Of a stretch of DNA of 64,000 nucleotides, positions 9,071-18,124 are shown piece by piece. The translations under genes and the position numbers were made by a program. The notes beneath the pieces were generated by a model that did no database searches, was not told the origin of the DNA, and saw only the letters and a list, made by a program, of their open reading frames with translations. The stretch is from Gemmatimonadota bacterium (lineage in GTDB: Bacteria; Gemmatimonadota; Gemmatimonadetes; Longimicrobiales; Gaopeijiaceae). The stretch is taken from assembly GCA_022560615.1 (NCBI GenBank), contig JADFSR010000001.1:248001-312000 (forward strand), read 5' to 3'. Every line of letters begins with the position of its first letter. Position 1 is the stretch's first letter.

Positions 9071-9876
9071 TGCCCCGCCCCCTCGGTGCCTTCACCGCCT
9101 TCGGTCTCCTCCCACGCCCGGGGCGAGTGCCCCGTTTGCTCATACAGAAAGATGATGACCGACCAGATCTCGTCGGCCGTCAGGAAGTTCTCCCACGCAG
9201 GCATCGCCGAGTTCCATGGCGCGCCTTCGTTCGGGAGGCCAGGCCCACCCGTCGCGATGCGCCAAAAGACGAAGCTCTCGGTGAGCTGCGCGATGGTGCC
9301 GACGTCCTGGAAATTGAGCGGCGCGGGGTTGAAGCCCGGCGCGTAGTGGCCGCGTCCCCTGAGCGCGTCGCCGTGACACGCGACACAGTTCTGGTAATAG
9401 ACACGCTTGCCCTCTTCATAGTGCTCATCTAGCGATCCAGCGGTCCTGAGAGGGTTTTCGAGCCCGGTCAGCTCGATCGTCTCTCCCTGGAAGGGGATCG
9501 AGCTCGGGGGCGCCGGATGGATCGCGCGGAAGCTCGGCGGCGCCGACATGTCCGGGCGTGCGCGCCCGTACGCGATGAACGCCATCAGGAGCGGGACCGC
9601 GACCAGGAGCACCCCACGGGCGACCTTGCGGTCGGGGCGGACCAGAACCTCGTGGATCGGCTTCTTGAAGTCGGTCCAACGCTGCTCGTTGTCGCTCACC
9701 CATAGCAGGATTCCCACCATGACCGTGACCAGGTACTGGAGCACGACGGTGTTGGGTACCGGCGCGCTCGCGACTCCGAAGAGCGGCGGGATGTAGGGGA
9801 TCCCGAACTCGATCAGCGCGTAGGCGACGGCCAGGATCGCGATCGCCTGCCGGAACGGGGTTCTCAACCAGCCCAT
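9067..9876 (-). CDS. Membrane-anchored monohaem cytochrome c
   Basis: A 269-residue protein with three hydrophobic segments (about residues 10-35, 42-60 and 86-104), then a periplasmic cytochrome c domain with CVACH (Cys164, Cys167, His168) and a candidate distal Met in NSAMPAW near residue 225. A Glu/Gly-rich tail closes it. It overlaps its downstream neighbour by 4 nt and lies one base from the upstream dihaem gene, so the three cytochromes are tightly coupled. It probably passes electrons within the same membrane complex. Confidence 0.82.
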   Translation of the reverse strand: MGWLRTPFRQAIAILAVAYALIEFGIPYIPPLFGVASAPVPNTVVLQYLVTVMVGILLWVSDNEQRWTDFKKPIHEVLVRPDRKVARGVLLVAVPLLMAFIAYGRARPDMSAPPSFRAIHPAPPSSIPFQGETIELTGLENPLRTAGSLDEHYEEGKRVYYQNCVACHGDALRGRGHYAPGFNPAPLNFQDVGTIAQLTESFVFWRIATGGPGLPNEGAPWNSAMPAWENFLTADEIWSVIIFLYEQTGHSPRAWEETEGGEGTEGAGQ

Positions 9877-9877
9877 G

Positions 9878-10657
9878 TCAGCCCCCCTGCCCGGAGAGGA
9901 ACTGGACCAGCACTTCGAGTTGCCGCGCCGATATCATGTCGACGAGTGTCGGGGGCATTTGGCCCAGAACCTCTTCGTAGCCGTCCGCGGCCTCGGCCAT
10001 CGGATCGAGGATCGACCGTCGGATGCGGTCCGAGTCGATGCGGTCTCCCATTCCGTCGAACGGCGGGCCGATCTCGACTCCTTCCCCGTCGAGTATGTGA
10101 CATCCGAAGCACAGATTGGCGCGCATGATCTCGAGCGGATCCAGCGACGCGGTGAGGGGACCGCCGGAAGGTGGCGCGGCCGCGTCGGCCTCCGCGGCGC
10201 TAGCAACGTCCCCGCCGGTCACGGTGACCGCGCCGCCCTGGTCCTGCAAAAACGCCACCAGCGCCCAGATCTGGGCGCCGGAGAACACCCGCGCCTGGAA
10301 CACCATGGGGTCGAAGCCCTCGAGCACGTACGCGGTCGGGCTGGTGAGGGACTCGTAGATGTACGTCTTGCAGTCCACCCCCGGGACTCGGGTCCCGCAG
10401 CGCTGACCGATCGTGCCCTCACCCCCGTGATCGGTGAGCAGGTTCGGAGCACGCGTTTCGAGGCCGTGGCAAACGAGGCAGCCGCCGCCACCGTTGAAGA
10501 GTTCCCGGCCGGCCTCCACGAGCTCCGCTTCCGTGACGTCCGCCGAGAAGCTGAGCTCCTCGGGAACCACGGACTCGAGCTGCGGAATCGCGTTCGCGAC
10601 CCACGTATAGAGGACGAGCGTGCCGAGCACCACACCGAGAACCTTCAGGTTCGTCAT
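9878..10657 (-). CDS. Membrane-anchored dihaem cytochrome c
   Basis: A 259-residue protein with an N-terminal anchor (about residues 5-24) and two CXXCH sites: CLVCH (Cys60-His64) and CFGCH (Cys183-His187). An extra pair, Cys87 and Cys96, lies between them and could form a disulphide. Met residues near 118 and 232 are candidate axial ligands. The gene sits 4 nt after the CydA-like gene and one base before the next cytochrome, suggesting subunits of one complex. Confidence 0.82.
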   Translation of the reverse strand: MTNLKVLGVVLGTLVLYTWVANAIPQLESVVPEELSFSADVTEAELVEAGRELFNGGGGCLVCHGLETRAPNLLTDHGGEGTIGQRCGTRVPGVDCKTYIYESLTSPTAYVLEGFDPMVFQARVFSGAQIWALVAFLQDQGGAVTVTGGDVASAAEADAAAPPSGGPLTASLDPLEIMRANLCFGCHILDGEGVEIGPPFDGMGDRIDSDRIRRSILDPMAEAADGYEEVLGQMPPTLVDMISARQLEVLVQFLSGQGG

Positions 10658-10661
10658 CGGC

Positions 10662-12458
10662 TCAGTCCCCGGTCGCGGGTACGGGGGACGGCACCGAGCC
10701 CACCCCGGAGATCACCGGCTTCTCCGCCAGGCCTCCGATCCAGAAGATGAAGGACACCATCCCCAGGAACATCAGCACACAAGCCGAGATCACTATGGCG
10801 GCATAGCCCAGCGCCGGCGTGGCCGCGTCGACGCTCGTATCCCGCATGACCTCATAGATGTGCCAATGCTGCCGGATTCCGCTGCGCGCGAATCCCATGA
10901 GCCCCATGAGCCACGTAAACGTGACCGCCAGAATCAGGAGCGCGTATTGTGCGCGATCCGGCATCTCGCCCCAGCGGATCTCACCCCTGGACTCGGCTCC
11001 CCGCATCATCAAGACGTCGATCGTGAGGACGCCGGTGATCGTCGTGAGCACCGCGAGCACCTGATAGACGCTGAAGCCGATGCGGGTGAGCGCCGGTACG
11101 AAGTAGCCGTAGACGCCGTAGAAGAGCACCACCGCCGCCGAGATCACGAACAGCGCCCCCTGGATCGTAGTGCCCCTCCGAGCCCACGAAATCGTCGGAC
11201 GCTTGTTCGCCCTCCGGTAAAGCAGGAAGGACAGGAAGGTCGTGAGGATCATCAGATTCACGGCGGTGTTCTTGGCGCTCATGACGCCCAGAACCCCGAG
11301 GAACGGATGGAACTGGCCGCCCATAGCGGTAAGCTCGTCCCGGCTCGCGATCATGTTGCGCGGCGTCGCCCATACGATGACCCCGAGGACGAGCACCGCG
11401 AGCATCCACTTGGTGTAGGGCTGGAAGCGCTCGGCGCCGGGAATGCGCCCCATGCCGACCCACAGGTAGTAGTTTCCCGCCAGGAAGAGCACGCCGATCA
11501 GGAAGGCCTGCACGACCCAAAGCCAGCTCATGAAGCCACCCATCATCGTGGTGCCCATCTGCTGGTTGAATTCGTAGATCTCCCTGCCCAAGTAGTAGCC
11601 GGCGAAGGGGAGCACGATCAGCGCGCTGATCGCGACGAAGTTCCCGATATAGCCCATCCAGTCGTAGTGGGCCCGCTCCTCCTCGGTCTCTGAATTCAGG
11701 AAGCGAAACGCAGCGTATGCACCGACGATCGCTCCGCCGAAGACGATGTTCGCGATGAATCTGTGGATGTTGATCGGCATCCATGTGGCGTTCGCGAACG
11801 CGCTCCAGAACCGGACCATGTCCGGCGCGGTGTCGGGGGTGACCTCCGCCGGCGGGCTCATCATGTAGGTCACCCAGGAGTTGGCGATGACCATCACGAT
11901 CGTGCCCCAGATGTTCAGCAGGACGCCGAGCCCCCAGTGGCCCCACTTCGCGCGTCCTTTCTTCCAATGGTCCCAGCCGTAGTAGTACAGGTAGAGCGTG
12001 AACGACTCGAAGAAGAAGACCCCGACGTAGACCCACATCGACGGAGCGAAGATCTCGGCGAGGTAACCCCACACCCGCGGGTACAGCGTGATGAGCGCGA
12101 AGACCAGCACCGCGCCCCAGATGGCAGTGGCCGAGTAGGAGATGAGAAGCAGCCGGGTGAACTCCTTGGCCAACTTGTCGAAGCGCTCTTCCTTGTTGAC
12201 CATGCCGATCAACTCCGCGACCACCGCGAACATCGGCACGCCGAGCACGAAAGCGGCGAAGAAGAGATGGAGCTGCGCGGCGATCCACACCGCGGCCCGC
12301 GATCCGATGAGGGGAAAGTCACCGTACTCCCGGGGCGTGTAGCCCTGAGCGAGCAGTGGGTCCGCCAGCAGCGCTAGCAGGGCTACCACCCCACCCGCGC
12401 ACAGCAACGGCAGCGCCGTCCGCCGCAGGATTCGAGCGAGCGACGTACGCTCAGGCAT
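10662..12458 (-). CDS. CydA-like (cytochrome bd subunit I family) membrane protein without CydB
   Basis: I chose the ATG with AAGGAAAGG upstream, 8 nt inside the preceding gene; the GTG 24 nt earlier is possible. The 598-residue protein has many helices and CydA features: an N-terminal QLHLFF helix matching the conserved His, FFFESFTLYLYYYGWD matching the bd Glu-containing helix, and an INIHRF segment matching the second conserved His. The quinol-loop motif GRQPW appears as a variant, SGIRQHW. No cydB gene is adjacent, while c cytochromes follow at once. A quinol-to-cytochrome c role, rather than O2 reduction, is a reasonable but untested inference. Confidence 0.78.
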   Translation of the reverse strand: MPERTSLARILRRTALPLLCAGGVVALLALLADPLLAQGYTPREYGDFPLIGSRAAVWIAAQLHLFFAAFVLGVPMFAVVAELIGMVNKEERFDKLAKEFTRLLLISYSATAIWGAVLVFALITLYPRVWGYLAEIFAPSMWVYVGVFFFESFTLYLYYYGWDHWKKGRAKWGHWGLGVLLNIWGTIVMVIANSWVTYMMSPPAEVTPDTAPDMVRFWSAFANATWMPINIHRFIANIVFGGAIVGAYAAFRFLNSETEEERAHYDWMGYIGNFVAISALIVLPFAGYYLGREIYEFNQQMGTTMMGGFMSWLWVVQAFLIGVLFLAGNYYLWVGMGRIPGAERFQPYTKWMLAVLVLGVIVWATPRNMIASRDELTAMGGQFHPFLGVLGVMSAKNTAVNLMILTTFLSFLLYRRANKRPTISWARRGTTIQGALFVISAAVVLFYGVYGYFVPALTRIGFSVYQVLAVLTTITGVLTIDVLMMRGAESRGEIRWGEMPDRAQYALLILAVTFTWLMGLMGFARSGIRQHWHIYEVMRDTSVDAATPALGYAAIVISACVLMFLGMVSFIFWIGGLAEKPVISGVGSVPSPVPATGD

Positions 12459-13896
12459 CGACACCCTTTCCTTGTGAGCCACCTCCGTCGTCCGAACGCA
12501 GGAAGAAGGGGAGCTTCTTGGAGAAGTCTACGGGCATCGAGCGACGCACCTCAGCCATGACTTCGAGGTCGACTGCGGAATAACCGCGCTTTCTCGCGAA
12601 CTCTTCGACCCGGTTGGTGACGACGCCTCGAACGAAGCTCGGAATCCGCTCCAGCCGTTGCCGCGCCTCGGGCGTCCACTCGAGCGCCGTCTCGGTCGCC
12701 TGACCGTACGTGATCGGGCGCTGGCGCTGGACGAGCGGCCGATCGCCCGGCGGGTCGTACACACACGACTCGTCGCTTCCCAGCAGGTCGCCGGACTGGG
12801 CGTACGCGCGGGCGCGACACCCACCGCACACCTCGCGGTACTCGCAGCGCCCACACTTACCGCTGAGCTCTCCCTCGCGGAGCGCGCCGAAGACGGGGGA
12901 AGATGTCCACACCTCGCGGAACGATTCACGCGTGAGATCACCCGCGACCGTCGGAAGGTACGGGCACGGTGTGACCTTCCCCTCCGGCGTGATGCGACAG
13001 TAGTGGACGCCGCACGGGCAGCGCGTCTCGTAGTTGAGGAGTCCCGACTCGACTCCGGCCTCGAGAACGTGGCGCATCAGCTGTGGCTGGCACTTGGAGC
13101 GGACCATGAGACGGCCGCGATACTCCTGCTCGAGCGAGAGCAGCTCGGCGAGGACCTCCTCGTTCTCCCTCGGCGTCAGCCCCTGCATTCCCTCGCCGCG
13201 CCCGGTAGGAACGAGAAAATAGAGGTTGAACGAGACCGCACCCTTTTCCGCCGTCCAGGCTACCAGGTCGGAAAGCTCGTCGCGGTTCCCCCTCGTGAGG
13301 CTGGTCTGGATGACGAAGTCCAGCTCGTGCCGCACGAGGCGGTCCACCGCGGCGAGCGTTCCTTCGAGCGCGCCGACTCCGTGGCGGAATCGATCGTGAT
13401 ACGTCGGATTGAGGGAGTCCACGCTCACCGCCACGCCCCGCACACCGGCTGCCTTCAGAGAGTCGATGCGCTCGTGCGTGAGGCCGATCCCGTTCGTGCC
13501 CACCACGACCGTAGCCCCCGCCGAGGCGGCGCGCTCCGCGATAGACTCCAGGTCGTCGCGCAGAAGAGGCTCGCCACCGCTGAGGATGAGCAGCATCGAC
13601 GGGTTCACCGCTAGCAGATCGTCGAGAATGCGGAAGCACTCAGCGGTGGACAGCTCACCCTCGGTCCCGTGCCAGGCCCCTGCCGAGATGTAGCAGTGGG
13701 AGCACTCGAGGTTGCAGCGGCGCGTGAGGTTCCAGGCGACCACGTGGGGAAGAAGTGTTCCTCCGGCGCTGGTGTCCACCGGGTCGCCCCACGGCAGCGC
13801 CGAGCCAGAGGCCGGCGGAAAGTCGACGACCGGCAGCGGCGGCACGCGCGAGGCGGCGCTCCCCATGCCTGACGTGCCGGTGTCCGCTACGCTCAC
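12451..13896 (-). CDS. NirJ/AhbD-like radical SAM-SPASM protein with C-terminal PCP_red-like domain
   Basis: The GTG start overlaps the upstream stop (GTGA) and gives 481 residues; a frame continues upstream but overlaps the USP gene. The radical SAM cluster motif CNLECSHCY is followed by LILSGGEPLL and VPTGRG, a pattern of haem d1/haem b biosynthesis enzymes NirJ and AhbC/D. A SPASM-type region with Cys clusters (RCPCGVHYC, PCPY, CGRCEYREVCGGC) follows. Residues about 405-454 match the PCP_red pattern (EWTPEARQRL...IPSFVRG), otherwise known at the C-terminus of protochlorophyllide reductase BchB/ChlB. It may modify a tetrapyrrole or a peptide for the neighbouring cytochromes. The fusion is unusual. 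Confidence 0.8.
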   Translation of the reverse strand: MSVADTGTSGMGSAASRVPPLPVVDFPPASGSALPWGDPVDTSAGGTLLPHVVAWNLTRRCNLECSHCYISAGAWHGTEGELSTAECFRILDDLLAVNPSMLLILSGGEPLLRDDLESIAERAASAGATVVVGTNGIGLTHERIDSLKAAGVRGVAVSVDSLNPTYHDRFRHGVGALEGTLAAVDRLVRHELDFVIQTSLTRGNRDELSDLVAWTAEKGAVSFNLYFLVPTGRGEGMQGLTPRENEEVLAELLSLEQEYRGRLMVRSKCQPQLMRHVLEAGVESGLLNYETRCPCGVHYCRITPEGKVTPCPYLPTVAGDLTRESFREVWTSSPVFGALREGELSGKCGRCEYREVCGGCRARAYAQSGDLLGSDESCVYDPPGDRPLVQRQRPITYGQATETALEWTPEARQRLERIPSFVRGVVTNRVEEFARKRGYSAVDLEVMAEVRRSMPVDFSKKLPFFLRSDDGGGSQGKGVDA

Positions 13897-16064
13897 TCCG
13901 AAGCGCCCTCGTCCTTCATGTACTCCTCGACCGCGGCCTTCGCTTGCTCCGGAGTGGCGGTCTTGAAGTCGATCGGGCACTCCTCCACAGCCTCGGCGAC
14001 GTCGCGGATCGGGCAGCGCGTGACGCCGCTCGCCTTGGCCTCCTCGATGAATCGCCTCATCTCCGGAGTCAGGCCGTCGACACCTTCGGCCGCGGCTTTG
14101 AGCTGCTTGGACTGGAGCTCGCGGAACATGACGAGCATCGTGTCCATGTCGAACTCGTCGGCCTCGATCATCGCGTCCTTGTTCTCGTCCATGACGAGCG
14201 TCGTGACGCGCCAGAAGCCGTGCCCTCGTGCGAATCGCTCCACTGTGTTGCGCGCCAGCGGCCGCGCGATGAGCGGCACGGCGCGGAGGCGCTGGAAGGC
14301 CTCGTTGGTCCAGGCGACGGGATCCGCCTCGGTCCGCTCACGGGTCTGCACCTGACCGGTGTAAGGGCACGCCGTGGAGATCATCGGTACGTCCGCCTCA
14401 GGGTCGGCGTCGCTTCCTTCGACGTGCGTCCGCTTCATCGCCTCTTCGGCCTTGACCTCCGCAAGCGCCAGCTCTTCCGCCGTCCCAATGCCCATGATGA
14501 GCTGCATGTGGGTGGGGAGGAGCTTGGTGATCGCCTCATCGAGCCGGTCGCCGGTCACGAGGGGACGCTGGTCGATGCCGAGTGGCGGAACCGCAACCAT
14601 GGGCTCGTCAGCGCTCGGCGCGGACGTGCCGTTGCTCGCCGATGCGCCGTCGCCCTCCGCCTTGCCGTTTTGTGCCCGCGCGCCCGCCAGGAGCGCCTCC
14701 GCGCGACGGCTGCCGTTGGTCGCCACGTTGTCCTCGCGGTACGTCCCGTTGGCGCCCTCGCCGTAGTTGTCGAGAACGAACTCTTCCACCGCCCGCCGCG
14801 CGATTCCCAGCGCGAAGGGCGGAACCCTGAGGATGCGCACCTCGGCATCCGGCGCCCACTCGAGTCCGGTCTCGCCGTCCTCCTCGATCCACGGAATGTC
14901 CTCGGGCCCAACGTTCTGAATCCCGACCAGCAGGACGCTGGTGTCGGTCAGGCGAATGAGGTTGTCAGCCTGGGAGCCGAGGTCCGTCCCCTCGATCCGA
15001 TGGCTGCCGTGGCGCGCTATGACGAGTACCGCGGGCTCGATCTCCTTGGCCCAGCGGAGGATACAGTCGAAGGGCTTGCCGACCAGGATCTGAGTCTCGA
15101 CCGGCACGTCGGGGAACTCTTCGGCCAGGACCTGCCCGCGCTTCAGGTTGGCCTTGCAGAGCTTCAGCAGCCCCTTGTCGATGATGTTGTTGTGGAGCTC
15201 TTCCTGCTCCTCGAACTTGAAGACCTTCGACGCCGCGACCGACAGCACGTCTTTGATGTTCCCGAAGACGACGTGGTGGTACTCCACGTCGAACGCCGAG
15301 CATATGTAGAGCGACGCGTCGAACTCCTGGGCCATCTCGAGCGCGACTCGCAGCGCCTTGTAGCTGTAGGCGGACCCGTCGACGCACACCATCATCTTGC
15401 CGTCCTGGAGCGGACGGTCGTTGCGGATGATGAGGGCGTCTTTTTCCACCTTGCGCAGCACGCGTGCGACGACCCCACCGAGCTGGGAGAACTCCTGCCG
15501 GCCGATCCCGTGCGCACCCATGATCAGGAGGTCGTAGTCGCGACCGCTGGTGCCCGCGAGCTTGTCGTCCGGGTCCTCGTCTTCCGCGACCAGCCTGCCG
15601 TCCTCGCCCAGGATGACGTCGCCTCGCACCGTGGCCCCGCCGTCGTACTTGTCGGCGATGTTGGGGTCGAACCCGATCAGGCTCGGCAGTCGACCCTCGC
15701 CACCGTTGGTCTCCCTGATGATCTCCTCGTAGTTGATCCCCTCGAGGAGCTGACGCGCGAGCGGAACGTCGGCCGCCTTGCACAGCTTCTCGGTCTGGTC
15801 GAGGAACGAGTCGGAGATCAACTGCAGGCCCTTCTCGATGAGCTTGTCGTGGATCTTGCGCTGCCGCTTGATCTCCTTGGCCGTCTGGAACCGCGCCGGG
15901 AGCCCGGTCTCCAGCTGCCGGAAGCGGACATCGTGAAGCCGCGCGGCGTAGACGTGGTTTCCGGTGATTCGACCTTCCGTGCGGCGACAGAGCTCGATCG
16001 CTCGGGCGACCGCCCAGTTGGAGGGATCGGAGTTGTCGACCGGAACCAGAATCTCTTTATACAT
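13893..16064 (-). CDS. Tandem universal stress protein with two PCP_red-like domains
   Basis: The ATG with AAGGGG at the right distance gives 723 residues; an upstream in-frame start lacks such a site. The N-terminal part holds two USP (nucleotide-binding alpha/beta) domains, starting near residues 1 and 225, each ending in a Gly-rich patch (GAHGIGR, ARHGSHR). Residues about 401-436 and 583-626 resemble PCP_red domains (EWAPDAEVRIL, AWTNEAFQRL), separated by a low-complexity Ala/Gly/Asn linker. The C-terminus is helical and acidic with a CPIRD...CPIDF pair. It heads the run that continues into radical SAM and cytochrome genes. Function unknown; a scaffold or cofactor-handling role is speculation. 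Confidence 0.75.
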   Translation of the reverse strand: MYKEILVPVDNSDPSNWAVARAIELCRRTEGRITGNHVYAARLHDVRFRQLETGLPARFQTAKEIKRQRKIHDKLIEKGLQLISDSFLDQTEKLCKAADVPLARQLLEGINYEEIIRETNGGEGRLPSLIGFDPNIADKYDGGATVRGDVILGEDGRLVAEDEDPDDKLAGTSGRDYDLLIMGAHGIGRQEFSQLGGVVARVLRKVEKDALIIRNDRPLQDGKMMVCVDGSAYSYKALRVALEMAQEFDASLYICSAFDVEYHHVVFGNIKDVLSVAASKVFKFEEQEELHNNIIDKGLLKLCKANLKRGQVLAEEFPDVPVETQILVGKPFDCILRWAKEIEPAVLVIARHGSHRIEGTDLGSQADNLIRLTDTSVLLVGIQNVGPEDIPWIEEDGETGLEWAPDAEVRILRVPPFALGIARRAVEEFVLDNYGEGANGTYREDNVATNGSRRAEALLAGARAQNGKAEGDGASASNGTSAPSADEPMVAVPPLGIDQRPLVTGDRLDEAITKLLPTHMQLIMGIGTAEELALAEVKAEEAMKRTHVEGSDADPEADVPMISTACPYTGQVQTRERTEADPVAWTNEAFQRLRAVPLIARPLARNTVERFARGHGFWRVTTLVMDENKDAMIEADEFDMDTMLVMFRELQSKQLKAAAEGVDGLTPEMRRFIEEAKASGVTRCPIRDVAEAVEECPIDFKTATPEQAKAAVEEYMKDEGASE

Positions 16065-16427
16065 GGCACCCCTTGGTTGTCTGCAACACACACGCACGGG
16101 TGCCCACAACGCCAGACCGTCGCTCTCGGGTCTCGGCGCCCCCTATATACAGCGGCCTGGGCCACTTCGGGCGACCGTGCTGGTTCTGCGTTTTATGTCC
16201 GGTGGCCTACTAGGCGAACTGCCCCCACCGGTTCTTAACTAGATGTTGAGGAGGCTCGGGCAGGCGCGCTCGACCAGCCGATCCGGCCCGAAGGGGGCTA
16301 GTATGGGATGGCCACCAAGAGGTTGTCAACCGTCCCCCAAGAGCCCCAAAGCCCCCCACCAACGGCCTGATCTAAAAGTCTGAAGTGACCCACGACAAGC
16401 CGCAGGATACGCGGGCGCGCGCGCCCG
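16065..16427. other. Intergenic region with possible promoter for the downstream minus-strand run
   Basis: No gene is supported in these 363 bases. A TATATA at 16144-16149 reads as a possible -10 box (GTATATAG) on the minus strand, 80 nt before the USP start, but no convincing -35 accompanies it. A 14-bp perfect GC palindrome at 16413-16426 follows the permease stop directly but lacks a loop and T-tract. Promoter assignment is weak. Confidence 0.35.
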
Positions 16428-17141
16428 TCAGGCCCTTCTCGACACCCCGAGCGATCCTGTCAGCCGACCGGCCAGAACCCAGGTCGCGACCGCCATGACC
16501 ACACCCCAGACCCCCAGGGCCGTACCTCCACCGACCGCCGTCATCATGCTCATCGAAAGCAGCGCCTCGTGGAGCGCGCGAAACGGAGCCACGCTCTCTA
16601 CAGCGGCCCCGAGGGATCCCGGCACGGGCGTGCGGAACACTCCGGACGCGTGCAGGAGTAGCAGGGTACTGACCGCGGAAAAGAGGGCCGCCTCCGCGAG
16701 CGACCGGGTCGCGGCGGCCACGAGCACGCCTAGGAGGTTCGCGACCCACACCGTGGCCGCGAGCGCCACGAAGGCCACGAGGAACGCGCGCGGACCCGCA
16801 CCCGCCCCGACAGCGGCCACCGCGAGCGCGGGCCCCAGCTGTAGCACGTCGAGCACAGCTCCGGCGGCTGTCCGCTGCAGAAAATAGCTGGCAGGCGGGA
16901 CTCCGGCTCGGAGCACACGTCCCGATAGGCCGGACTCGCCGTCACGAACGAGGGGGATCGCGGACCCGAAAGCGCTGAAGATCGCGAACAGCACCGTGTA
17001 GACCGCCGCCGCGTGCACCGCCGGCGCCGCACCCATGGCGACCGGCAGGACAAGAAGTAGGGGCACCACGACGTTGAGGACGAAGAGCCGCCTGCGCGCG
17101 GTGGCGATGCGCCACTCGAGCTCCCACACGATGGCGGTCAT
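16428..17141 (-). CDS. ABC transporter permease (CcmB/ABC-2-like)
   Basis: The ATG overlaps the ATPase stop (ATGA) and gives 237 residues. About six helices span the protein after a short cytoplasmic start rich in Arg. The layout (RDGESGLSGRVL loop after helix 2, small size, pairing with a short ATPase) resembles CcmB-type haem-exporter permeases and small ABC-2 permeases. In a cluster full of c cytochromes a role in cytochrome maturation is attractive, but no CcmC/E/F/H gene is seen in the window. Substrate unknown. Confidence 0.7.
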   Translation of the reverse strand: MTAIVWELEWRIATARRRLFVLNVVVPLLLVLPVAMGAAPAVHAAAVYTVLFAIFSAFGSAIPLVRDGESGLSGRVLRAGVPPASYFLQRTAAGAVLDVLQLGPALAVAAVGAGAGPRAFLVAFVALAATVWVANLLGVLVAAATRSLAEAALFSAVSTLLLLHASGVFRTPVPGSLGAAVESVAPFRALHEALLSMSMMTAVGGGTALGVWGVVMAVATWVLAGRLTGSLGVSRRA

Positions 17142-18121
17142 CCGTCGAGCTCCGCGCCGGTGACGCTCCGAAAGACCGCGGCCAGGCCGACATTCCGTAC
17201 CGCGACGCCGCGGATCCGGGCTCCGGCCGCCACGAGCGCCCGGCACGCATCGGGGAGCGCGGCCTGGCCGCGCTCGCTCTCGAGCACGAGCGGATCTCCG
17301 CCATCCACGAGGGTGATCCCTTCACCGAGGACGAGCTCGGCGCTGTCAACTGGTCTGTCGAGCGTGAACTCGAAACGCGTGACGTCCGGCATCGCGGCGA
17401 GCAGCTCGTCGGGGCTTCCTCCGGCGACGACGCGGGCATCGTGGATGAACACGATCCGATCCGCGAGCTGGGGAAGGAGATCAAGATCGTGGCTGGCCAT
17501 CACCACCGTGCCCCCTTCAGCGGATCGCTCTCGCAGCAGGTCGGCGAGCGCCTCGCGCGAGTCCAGGTCCAGACCAACGAACGGCTCGTCGAGGAGCGTG
17601 AGCGTCGGCCGGTGCGCGAGCGCCTCCACCAGGAGCAGCTTACGTCGAGCCCCGAACGAGTAGGTCGAGACCGGTCGAGAGGCGTCCTCGGCGAGGCCCA
17701 GCCGATCGAATTGCTCCCGAACAGCGGCCTCGGCCTCTTCGCGACTGAGGCCTGCGGCTCTCGCGAAGAACACCGCGTTGTGTGTGCCGGAGAGAGACTC
17801 GAAGTGGCACGCCTCCTCGCCCGCATAACCCATCGCCACACGCCCTGCCGCGTTCCGGCGGGAGGGCAGGTGGAGCACGCCGGCGTCGGGAGCGATGTCC
17901 CGCGCCAGGAGCCTGAGCAGGGTGCTCTTCCCGGCCCCGTTCGGTCCGACGAGCGCCACAATCTCCCCTGAGCGGCCTTCCAGATCGATGCCGTCGAGCG
18001 CCGGGGCGCCGGAGTCGTAGCGGTAGCTCAGCCCCTCGGCATGGACCACCGGGTCGAACGCCGGGTCGAACGCCGGATCGGAGCCCCGGTCGGCGTCGGG
18101 GCCGGCGTCGGGGCCAGACAC
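17138..18121 (-). CDS. ABC transporter ATP-binding protein
   Basis: A 327-residue ATPase. Walker A is GPNGAGKST (about residue 59), a Q-loop-type region follows, the signature is degenerate (TYSFGARRKLLLVEAL), Walker B is LTLLDEP and the switch His is in SHD. Residues beyond about 235 form an extra alpha/beta domain as in drug or haem exporters. The first 25 residues are low complexity and are encoded by two different 12-bp tandem duplications, so translation may begin later (near VVHAEGL). Paired with the overlapping permease gene. Confidence 0.85.
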   Translation of the reverse strand: MSGPDAGPDADRGSDPAFDPAFDPVVHAEGLSYRYDSGAPALDGIDLEGRSGEIVALVGPNGAGKSTLLRLLARDIAPDAGVLHLPSRRNAAGRVAMGYAGEEACHFESLSGTHNAVFFARAAGLSREEAEAAVREQFDRLGLAEDASRPVSTYSFGARRKLLLVEALAHRPTLTLLDEPFVGLDLDSREALADLLRERSAEGGTVVMASHDLDLLPQLADRIVFIHDARVVAGGSPDELLAAMPDVTRFEFTLDRPVDSAELVLGEGITLVDGGDPLVLESERGQAALPDACRALVAAGARIRGVAVRNVGLAAVFRSVTGAELDG

Positions 18122-18124
18122 GCC

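Noticed and set aside
13755-16238. Very long plus-strand open frame (827 codons).
   Set aside because: It is antisense to the radical SAM and USP genes, which have clear motifs and start sites; its product is Arg/Leu/Val-rich low-information sequence typical of antisense frames in GC-rich DNA.
16413-16426. GC palindrome after the ABC permease stop as a rho-independent terminator.
   Set aside because: There is no loop and no following T-run on the transcribed strand, so terminator function is not supported.
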